This document shows, one piece after another, positions 47,401 to 54,100 of a DNA stretch of 64,000 nucleotides. The notes below the pieces were generated by a model. It ran no database searches. It saw only the letters and a list, made by a program, of their open reading frames with translations, and was not told the origin of the DNA. A program made the translations under genes and the position numbers. The DNA is from Planctomycetota bacterium (GTDB lineage Bacteria > Planctomycetota > UBA1135 > UBA2386): assembly GCA_016716265.1 (NCBI GenBank), contig JADJWQ010000006.1, positions 2,817,501 to 2,881,500 on the forward strand, in the 5' to 3' direction. Positions within the stretch are counted from its first letter, which is position 1; every line of letters starts with the position of its first letter.

Positions 47401-48548
47401 TCCACGGCGATGCGCGCGGTCGCGACGCCACCGACGGGAGAGCGCTGTGGATCTGGAGCACCGGCCGGCTGACCGACCGGGCCGCGCTCTACCACGCCCT
47501 CGCCGACCGGCTCGCCACCCTGTGTGACACACCGGCCGACCGTGCGCTGGCGGCCGCGTACGACCGCGCGCTCGGCGAACGTGCGGGAATGGTCGACGAC
47601 CCCGGCGAGCTGTACCTGGTCCTGCGCTGCATCGAGGCGCTCAGCGCGCGCGGCTTCGCGGCGGCCGCGTCGGCCGCGTCGGCCGCGTCGGCCGGCGCGA
47701 TCCGGAGCCGGCTGGACGAGGCCCCCCCCGACGCGGCGGCGTGGCGTGCGCACTTCGTGGCGATCGCGGGCGGCCGGTTCCAGTGCGGCTCGGAGGCAGG
47801 CGAGCCGCGGGAGCGACCGGTGCACGACGTGGAGCTGTCGCGGTTCTGGCTGGGCGGGACGCCGGTGACGGTAGGGCTGTACCGGCAGTTCTGGCCGCAG
47901 CACCGGATGTCGGTCGATGGCCACGCGGTGGTGACTCTCGCGAGCTGGAAGGGCGCCATCGACGGCGAGCCGGTCGGCGAGCTGCCGGTCAGCTACGTGT
48001 CCTGGTACGCAGCACAGATGCTGTGCCGCTGGCTGCGGCACCATTGGGAGGCGATCGCCGGGGATGACGCCGAGCTGATCGGGCTGGTGCCGGTGCTGCC
48101 GACCGAGGCGCAGGCGGAGTTCGCGATCCGTGGTGGGCCGGGCGGGACTGGTGACTGGTGGTTCGGGGACGAGGAGCGCGCGCGTTCCTGCGCGTGGTAC
48201 GCGGACAATTCCGGAGGCCGATTCCACGCGGTGGGGCTCAAGGAGCGCAACGGTCTGGGTCTGGCGGACGTGGTCGGCAACGTGTGGTGGTGGTGTCGCG
48301 ATGCGTTCGACCCGCGGGCGTACGAGCTTCGGGTCAAGGAGGAGCCCGTGCGCGATCCTGTGGCGTCCGGCCCTGATGCCGCGCCGCGCGTCGTGCGCGG
48401 CGGCTCCTTCGTCGGCCCGGTGCGCCTCCTGCGCTCAGCGGTCCGCAGCTGGCTCCTGCCTGCGGTCGCGGACAGGGGCCTGGGCGTGCGCGTCGCGCTC
48501 GTGCCTGCGTCCTCCGAGCTCGGCTCGGACATCGAAAATCGATCTTAG
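44436..48548 (+). CDS. Target 2: CHAT-NACHT-FGE protein, DGR-diversified
   Basis: 1370 residues (ATG at 44436; two earlier ATGs within 15 nt are alternatives). The CHAT-like domain keeps Cys at about 296 in QACDVRE, but the His motif reads HLVGKSD, with Lys at about 242 in place of the GHG histidine, so protease activity is doubtful. NACHT: Walker A GPAGMGKTT (Lys at about 473), Walker B FLDGYDEL (Asp at about 549). The FGE lectin fold begins at about 1103. The last 50 residues are the variable repeat. Three GCGTCGGCC-like units encode an AASAASAAS linker near residue 1080. It is convergent with the reverse transcriptase. Confidence 0.9.
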   Translation: MAGSVFHLFVAPVGEPGDRPARCAVRLERIVDDGRHRSSDPVDDVSGETLLVDPDWLRLAGRARAAPRELAGELGPALLRAGRELFAALPAAVRRELQLAFDRDEQARLIVTAEGDASLLPWEALGVEPLHGTGAVRFPVLRGQVQLLRRPPGLDVAAVGPVLEPRILLVLLDDGQQPGAQHAGHDRARVVAAARAAGFHLRVVSASAAVPSSELDERLSGPDDLLRLVRTRGFTVVHLVGKSDAATWEPAAHQPEPSDPFGASGLELAPGVTLQATALADALRDGGVPAVLAQACDVRETVAEALLRRGGVEHLACTGAFVDPDSCACWAEGFYRGLRTFRAMGPALREAAKALDAREHHRNEQLALLWWSRSDDDLTFADDDQRLLERYCRALAASVARFEGRFEQIFGAGRLVDVYVELHVDERALDGEAERRTKLDERDGALPPECPFEHLLGLHTREFLLGGPAGMGKTTTLRMHARRLAEDRRRALVPIVVSLARWIPAGSTSVRRLVEHVAGGLQFPDVGSTRLADLLDARGQSGGLAVFLDGYDELGVDERQGFESALNQLRKDWPGCRFVVATRRYRHTGKIDGLVDVDIEPLRPARAAELLERVLRLKPRTADRAAELAAQWQHNFAGPGRAWRELGETPLFVVLLGELLGRGRQPASDRLEFFHQVFDLLCRSEHNPGRPPLVTAHDDEVDDGDIPPAVDEQLDRLGRIALAMTGATTIDIRRDELVERARAAGILKPNRWLIDIADRTSILGPDAALPPRDAEDPPNPAATALADHDDDDAPWRFWHRSFQEALTAWELRRRLRAGEPVDAVVAAIRLEPTDAEIERAQRELANEWHRSWDDDPDSTVFFDALWARFPSWTAEGQQRVVKHQQGGRWSRTVVVEAARAEAPAAARRALLDFWIEPLALLAGALVRAALDGPTEAERSAAAGQVESLLQAIAQSAPGVPRAPDLVREILLRLDRLPPALWRLGLDATIHGDARGRDATDGRALWIWSTGRLTDRAALYHALADRLATLCDTPADRALAAAYDRALGERAGMVDDPGELYLVLRCIEALSARGFAAAASAASAASAGAIRSRLDEAPPDAAAWRAHFVAIAGGRFQCGSEAGEPRERPVHDVELSRFWLGGTPVTVGLYRQFWPQHRMSVDGHAVVTLASWKGAIDGEPVGELPVSYVSWYAAQMLCRWLRHHWEAIAGDDAELIGLVPVLPTEAQAEFAIRGGPGGTGDWWFGDEERARSCAWYADNSGGRFHAVGLKERNGLGLADVVGNVWWWCRDAFDPRAYELRVKEEPVRDPVASGPDAAPRVVRGGSFVGPVRLLRSAVRSWLLPAVADRGLGVRVALVPASSELGSDIENRS
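48371..48517 (+). repeat. DGR variable repeat VR2 (in target 2)
   Basis: It is 147 nt long, aligned without gaps to the template repeat. It differs at 19 positions, all of which are adenines in the template (for example GAC AAC to GTC GGC, AAC to CTC, CAG to CTG). No template G, C or T differs. This adenine-only pattern is diagnostic of mutagenic retrohoming. Confidence 0.95.
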
Positions 48549-48587
48549 GGACATGTCTCCGCGCGGCGGTGCGGCGGCGAGCCGCCG
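48518..48587 (+). promoter_or_regulatory. VR2 3' flank (IMH-type element) with hairpin
   Basis: The 62 nt after the VR match the VR3 flank with a single difference, whereas the template differs right after TCCGA. A hairpin CGGCGG-CGAG-CCGCCG (48572-48587) lies just beyond, with the same stem also after VR3. By analogy with known DGRs it may mark the recipient for homing. Confidence 0.6.
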
Positions 48588-48857
48588 TTCCCCCGGCGGG
48601 CCGCGACGAGCCAGCGCCGTCGCCGAGCCGTGCCCCCACGGCGGACGCCGGCCGCACACGGACTCGGGGCGGGGTTGCCGCCGGCTCGCCGGTCGCCATC
48701 CGCGATCCTCCCTCGCGGGGCGACCGCCGCCATGCTCCGGCGCCCCACCGCCGCGCCGCCGGCTCGCGCCGACACGTTCCCGCCGTGACCCGCCGTGCCG
48801 CCACCGTGTCCGCCGTCGCGACGGCGGTGCACCGCCGAGCCGCCGCCGGACCGCCGT
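48549..48857. other. Convergent GC-simple intergenic region with 18-bp palindrome
   Basis: This region, between target 2 and the reverse transcriptase, has no gene. It is dense in CGGCGG and CCGCCG words. An exact 18-bp palindrome, CCGCCGTCGCGACGGCGG, lies at 48810-48827, shortly after the reverse transcriptase stop, and could act as a terminator or REP-like element. Confidence 0.6.
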
Positions 48858-49859
48858 TCAGAACCGGAAGCTGGTCGCGAACTGGCTGCGCAGCGACGTG
48901 CGGAGCTCGCCCAGGGTCGGGTCCCCGTCGCGCACGCAGCGCCGCAGCCGCACGCGCAGCCGCCGCCAGGCGCGGGCGCCGGGTTCGATGCCGTCGCGCC
49001 GGATGCGGACGCCGAGCGCGTCGAGGTGGCCGGCGCAGGACAGGATCCGCGCCTGCGGGTGCTTCAGGCGCAGCCCGCGCTCCGCCAGGCACCATTCCGC
49101 GACGTCGCTGCGCCACGCGCGCAGGTCGGCGCGGCGGTCGCCGAACAGGAACAGGTCGTCGACGTAGCGGACCGCCGCGGGCACGCGCAGCACGCGCTTG
49201 ACCCGGTGATCGAGCTCCTGCAGGTAGACGTGCGCGGCGAACAACTGGCTCGTCACCGCGCCGATCGGCAGTCCGCGTCCGGCCGGCGGCCAGTCCGGTG
49301 CGATCCCGGCGTCGCGGCGCACCGCGGGCGGGTCGTAGAAGCCGCGCCCCGCGGCGAGGATGCGGTCGATCACGACCCGCAATCCGCGATCGCGGACCCG
49401 GCGCGCGATCAGCGTCGTGAGCCGCTCGAGCTCGATGCTCGGGAAGTAGCTGCGCACGTCGAGGTGCACGGCGAAGCGGTGGCGTCGCACCGCGTGCAGC
49501 AGGGCCAGGATCGCACGGTGCGTGCCGAACCCGGCCCGGCATGCGAAGTCGATCTCGCTCGCCGAGCGCAGGAACCCCGGCGCGATCAGCTGGGCGACCG
49601 CCGTCTGCACGATGCGATCGGCTACCGACGCGCGCGCGATGACCCGCGGCTTCGGATCGCGGATCCGCAGCGCATCGAAGCGACCGGGTCGCCAGGTGCC
49701 ATTCGCGAGCGCTGCCGTGAGCCGGGCGACATTGCGGTCGCGCTCGAACAGGAACCAGGCGACGTCCGCGCGGCGCCGCTTGCCGCGCACCGCGAGGGTC
49801 ACGGCGGCGTCGAAGCGGTCGGGGTCGCACAATGCGGTGAGGGTCGATGGCTCGGCCAT
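48858..49859 (-). CDS. DGR reverse transcriptase
   Basis: 333 residues, the usual size of retroelement RTs. Domain A is FAVHLDVRSYFPSI (Asp at about 134). The motif IGAVTSQL (about 196-203) carries the SQ signature I associate with DGR RTs, whereas retroviral and group II RTs have other residues here. The catalytic box is YVDD (about 232-235), followed by GLRLKHPQA. The ATG at 49859 has GGAG 6 nt upstream. It copies the template RNA with adenine errors and delivers the cDNA to the variable repeats. It lies 200 nt after the template on the same strand. Confidence 0.95.
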   Translation of the reverse strand: MAEPSTLTALCDPDRFDAAVTLAVRGKRRRADVAWFLFERDRNVARLTAALANGTWRPGRFDALRIRDPKPRVIARASVADRIVQTAVAQLIAPGFLRSASEIDFACRAGFGTHRAILALLHAVRRHRFAVHLDVRSYFPSIELERLTTLIARRVRDRGLRVVIDRILAAGRGFYDPPAVRRDAGIAPDWPPAGRGLPIGAVTSQLFAAHVYLQELDHRVKRVLRVPAAVRYVDDLFLFGDRRADLRAWRSDVAEWCLAERGLRLKHPQARILSCAGHLDALGVRIRRDGIEPGARAWRRLRVRLRRCVRDGDPTLGELRTSLRSQFATSFRF

Positions 49860-49903
49860 GCGGCACTCCGCTCGCGGTCGGCACCCATCATCGGACGGAA
49901 AGC

Positions 49904-49970
49904 TGGCCCTCCCGGGGTGGCGTCGGCCGCGGCGCCGAGCGTCGCGTTGCGGACCACGACGGGAGGGCCA
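49904..49970 (-). ncRNA. Structured spacer of the template RNA (10-bp inverted repeat)
   Basis: Between the template repeat and the RT start, TGGCCCTCCC (49904-49913) pairs perfectly with GGGAGGGCCA (49961-49970) over a 47-nt loop that can itself fold. Known DGR template RNAs need a structured spacer downstream of the repeat for cDNA priming, so this is a good candidate. The ends of the RNA are unknown. Confidence 0.55.
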
Positions 49971-50059
49971 TGGTCGGGCACCGAGCCTCGCGGCGCGGTG
50001 CCGCCGGAGTCGCACCTGCTCGGCGGCGGAGGACGCAGATCCGTTCGGCGCGGCCGGGT

Positions 50060-50206
50060 TCGGAGGACGCAGGCACGAGCGCGACGCGCACGCCCTGGTT
50101 CCTGTTCGCGTTCGCAGGCTGGTTCCTGTTGCGGTTCGCTGAGCGCAGGTTGTGCACCGGGTTGTCGAAGGAGCCGCCGCGCACGACGCGCGGCGCGGCA
50201 TCAGGG
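50060..50206 (-). repeat. DGR template repeat (TR)
   Basis: 147 nt on the minus strand, overlapping the end of the Avd gene. In the reading frame of the targets it spells SFDNPVHNLRSANRNRNQ, continuing PANANRNQGVRVALV, with eight AAC codons plus CAC, CAG, GAC and AGG at the variable positions, the classical adenine-rich design. Both variable repeats derive from it by adenine-only changes. The 3' end differs from the VR flanks after TCCGA, as expected for an IMH* element. Confidence 0.96.
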
Positions 50207-50587
50207 TGCGACTCCTGAAGGGTCGGGACCGGATCGCAGCGCCGGTGGACTGGCCGCATGCATCGATCGCGACCAACCGCCGACCATGCGGCCGATGACG
50301 TCGAGACGGCCGGCGAGGTGGCGCGCGCGCGCCGGCGGCCATTCGCCGAGCTCGGCCGCGAGCCGCCCGAACACGCGCAGGCGAGCGATGTGGCCGTCGG
50401 CACGGTCGAGCTCCGCGCGCCGTCGGCTCGGGAAGCTCAGCGCGCACGCGACGTCGCCGAGCAGCTCGATCGACTCGTCGAACAGCCGGGCGACGACGCT
50501 GCCGGCCGGCGCGCCGGGGCGCTGTGCGCCGAGCCAGCGACACAGGTCGTGGCAGTCCACGTAGAGCGTCGCCCGCCGCCAGGTCAC
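50201..50587 (-). CDS. avd: Avd-type accessory protein
   Basis: 128 residues from a GTG that overlaps the upstream stop (GTGA). It is all-helical and arginine-rich, with the conserved closing stretch IGRMVGGWSRS and the earlier LYVDCHDLCRWL and HIARLRVFGRLAAELG that mark Avd four-helix bundle proteins. Avd pentamers bind the RT and the template RNA and are needed for mutagenic cDNA synthesis. The template repeat begins inside its last codons. Confidence 0.9.
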   Translation of the reverse strand: MTWRRATLYVDCHDLCRWLGAQRPGAPAGSVVARLFDESIELLGDVACALSFPSRRRAELDRADGHIARLRVFGRLAAELGEWPPARARHLAGRLDVIGRMVGGWSRSMHAASPPALRSGPDPSGVAP

Positions 50588-51183
50588 CGCCGGTCTCCGC
50601 CACGTGCAGTCCACCGCAGCAGTCCGCCGACGAGCGGCAGCACCTCCTGCTCGATGCGCTCGGCGGCGCGGAACGCTGGCGGTTCGTCGGTCGCTCCGCA
50701 GACGTGCAGCAGCGCGACCGCGCGGGCGAGGTCGCAGCGGGCGCGGGCGAAGCGCGCGCTCCGCGCCTGGCGATCGAACTCGTGGATGCCTTCGCCGAGG
50801 TCGCCGATCGCGGCGTCGGCGAGGTGCAGGACCTCGGTGAGGGCGTGCGGTGCGGTCAATGCGGCTGCCCAATGCCGGAGCAGGTCGACCGACTCGCGCG
50901 CGACGCGGAAGGCATCGAGGTCGGCGACCGATCGCCGCCGGGTGTCGCGCGTGGTCGTGCCGCGGGATGGCGACAGCTCGTCGATGATCGCGTGTGCCTG
51001 CTGAGCGCGCGCACGGGCGTGACCGCGCTGCGCGTCGGTCAGCGGCAGGTGCTCGACGCGCACCCGCCAGCCGTGGCCCTGCTTCCGGGCGGGCAGCCGG
51101 CCGGCGGCGATCTGATCGCGGATGGCGCGCGCGCTGCGACCGGTGAGATCGGCGGCCTCACGGATCGTGATCTCCATGCGCAT
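50584..51183 (-). CDS. HTH protein with a four-helix-bundle-like half (DGR accessory)
   Basis: 199 residues. Residues 1-50 form an excisionase/MerR-like helix-turn-helix (TIREAADLTGRSARAIRDQI then LPARKQGHGWRVRVEHLPLT). The C-terminal half is helical (FRVARESVDLLRHWAAAL, AIGDLGEGIHEFDRQARS, ARCDLARAVALL) and resembles the S23/four-helix-bundle family to which Avd belongs, but more weakly than Avd itself. Its stop overlaps the avd GTG. It could link DNA recognition to the RT-Avd complex or regulate the cassette; neither is shown. The start is the ATG at 51183, or one 6 nt later. Confidence 0.7.
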   Translation of the reverse strand: MRMEITIREAADLTGRSARAIRDQIAAGRLPARKQGHGWRVRVEHLPLTDAQRGHARARAQQAHAIIDELSPSRGTTTRDTRRRSVADLDAFRVARESVDLLRHWAAALTAPHALTEVLHLADAAIGDLGEGIHEFDRQARSARFARARCDLARAVALLHVCGATDEPPAFRAAERIEQEVLPLVGGLLRWTARGGDRR

Positions 51184-54100
51184 CGAGACGAGGTGCGGAG
51201 GCGACTTCTTCCGGTGCACCACCCGGGATCCCCGGCGGCCGGCTGGGTTCGCGACGTTCGTTGCACGGCGGATCGGCGGCGGATCGGCGGTCCTGCGCCG
51301 CCGCGACGGCGGGGTGGGCGGCGGGACGGCGTGCGCCGGCGGAAATGTGCACGCGTGACGCGGCGGTACGGCGGGAGACCGCCGTTCGAACGGCGGACGC
51401 ACTCCGGCGGTGGCAGATCGCGAAGTCGCGATCCGCGGGCAGCACGGCACGCCGGCCCGCCGGGAGAACGGCGAGAACGGCGGCGGAACGGCGGAACGCC
51501 GCCGCACCGCCGCGCGGAGACATGTCCCTAAGATCGATATTCGATGTCCGAGCCGAGCTCGGAGGACGCAGGCACGAGCGCGACGCGCACGCCCAGGTTC
51601 CCGTTCGCGTCGCAGGCCGGAACCAGTCGCGGCTCGCAGAGCGCAGGTCGTGCACCGGGACGACGAAGGAGCCGCCGCGCACGACGCGCGGCGCGGCAGC
51701 AGGGCCGGACGCCACAGGATCGCGCACGGGCTCCTCCTTGACCCGAAGCTCGTACGCCCGCGGGTCAAAGGCATCGCGACACCACCACCACACGTTGCCG
51801 ACCACGTCCGCCAGACCCAGCCCGTTGCGCTCCTTGCGGCCCACGGCGTGGCTGCGGCCCTCGGAGTTGTCCGCATTCCAGGTGCAGTCTCGCGCGCGCC
51901 GCTCCTCGCCGAACCACCAGTCACCGATCCCGCCCGGCCCACCACGGATCGCGAACTCCGCCTGCGCCTCGGTCGGCAGCACCGGCACCAGCCCGCTCAG
52001 CTCGGCCTCATCCCCGGCGATCGCCTCCCAATGGTGCCGCAGCCAGCGGCACAGCATCTGCGCCGCGTACCAGGACACGTAGCTCACCGGCAGCTCGTCG
52101 ACCGGCTCCCCGTCGATCGTGCCCCTCCAGCTCTCCAGCGTCACGATCGACCGCCCGTCGACCGACATGCGGTGGCCCGGCCAGAACCGTCGAAAGAGCC
52201 GCACCGTCACCGGCGTCCCCCCCAGCCGGAACGGCGACAGCTCCACGTCGTGCACCGGCCGCTCCCGCGGCTCGCCGGCCTCCGAGCCGCAGCGGAACCG
52301 ACCACCCGCGATCGACACGAAGTGCGCACGCCACGCCGGCGCATCGGGAACGTGCGCGGCCAGGCGCAGCTCGACGGCGCGCTCGGCCGCCTGACGCTGT
52401 TGCCCTTCGGGAAGGCTCTCGATCGCCCGCGCGATCACGAACAGCTCGCCGGGGTCGTCGACACCGGCTGCCCGCTCGGCGAGCAGGCCGGCCAGCTCCG
52501 CGAGGTCGGCCGGCGCCCGGGCGGCGGCGACGTAGAGGCTGGCGCGCTCCGCCAGGCGGGTGGTCATACCGAGCCACAATCCGCGCCCATCCGCGGCGTC
52601 GCGCAATGCCTCGTCGCTCCAGGTCGTCGCCGCGAGCGCCGCGCCGAGCAGGTCGGCCGGGATCGCCTCGAGGCGCTCGACGGTGCGCCGCCCCAGCTCC
52701 CGGTCCCGCGCCAGGAAGCCGCGCACCAGCTCCGCGACGCCGGCTGTCACAACCGCCGAGTGGCCGGGCGCCTCGCGCCATGACCGCGCGCTGTCTTCGC
52801 GGAGCCGCGCGGCCAGCAGTGCCGTCGGCTCGATCCAATAGTCCTGCAGCGCGCGGCGCGCCCGGTGCGGCGCGAGGATGCGAGCGATGTTGGAGCGCCG
52901 ACCGTCGCGGTCCCAGCGCCCGGCAGCCCGATCGAGGTGGCGGAAGAGCTCCTGCAGCTCGTCCGCGGTCGCGAGGGTCTCTGCCTCCCGGTGATCATCC
53001 CAGCTCCGCTCGACATCCTGCTCCCAGCCCCGCAGCAGCTCGACCCGCTGCGCCTCGACCTGCGCCTCGCTCGGCGCGAACCTGACGCGGGCCAGCACCT
53101 CGTCCACCGAGCTCCCCGCGCTCGCCAGCCGCTCGAGCTCCCAGGCGGTCAGCGCCTCCTGGAAGCTGCGGTGCCAGAACCGCCACTCCGTGTCGTCGGC
53201 GTCGTGGCGATCGGGGTCGGCGCCGTCGCCCGGCGCGAGCAGCCCGGTGTGGCGCGCGACGCGCGCGAGGAAGTCGGCGGCGTCGCAGCAGAGGCCGGTC
53301 GCCTCGAGCGCCTGCTCGACACCCGGGCCGCCCGCCTCGAGCCATCCGACCAGCTCGCCACGCGTGGCGACCGTCGTCGTCCGCTCGGTCATCGCGAGCG
53401 CCAGGGACGCCAGCACGTCGAGCACGGCCGCGACGCGGCGCCGGGTGTCGCGCTTCTGCTGCGAGCCCTTCAGTGCCGGGTCGGGCACGATCAATGGCGC
53501 GGCGCCCGCCTCCCATTCTCTCGGATCGACCGCGCTCTCGCCGCGGTGCTGGTCGAGGCACAGGTGCTCGAACACGTCGTCGAAGAACGCGGCGCGACCG
53601 GCGGCGGGCTCGCGGCCCGCCATCAAGAGCTCGGCGACCAGCGTGACGAACAGCGGCACCCGCCCGAGCTCGACCCAGGTGCGCGACCCCTTCGCGAAGC
53701 GGTCGCGCCAGCGCGGCACCAGCACGTCGACCTGCGGCTTCGTGACCGGGTGCCGCTCGAGCAGGTTGCGGAGCAGGGCGGCGGCGCGCACCGGCGTCAG
53801 CGGCTGGAGCTCGGCGTCGAAGAAGCGGTGCAGCGAACCGGTGTGCTGGTAGCGGCGCGTGCTGACGACGGTCTTGCAGCGCGGGAACAGACCGTCCTGG
53901 AGCTGCCGGTCGAGCGCGTCGCGGGCGGCACGGCCGAGCTCGTCGAGACCATCGAGCAGCACGACGAGGCGGCCCTCGGCACCGAGCCTCGCGAGCACGG
54001 ACTTCAGGCGCTCGCGAAACGCGGCGTCGCGGTCGGCGACGAGATCGTCGATGACGAAGTCGGGCAGCTTGCGCGGCTCGAGGTGCGCCGCGTCGCGGTC

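Noticed and set aside
48569..49201. Plus-strand arginine-rich open frame opposite the reverse transcriptase
   Set aside because: Low-complexity shadow frame of the RT gene and the GC-simple flank.
51158..51610. The arginine-rich C-terminal tail of target 3 as a real domain
   Set aside because: It appears only because of the one-base deletion in VR3; the pre-deletion frame ends like target 2.
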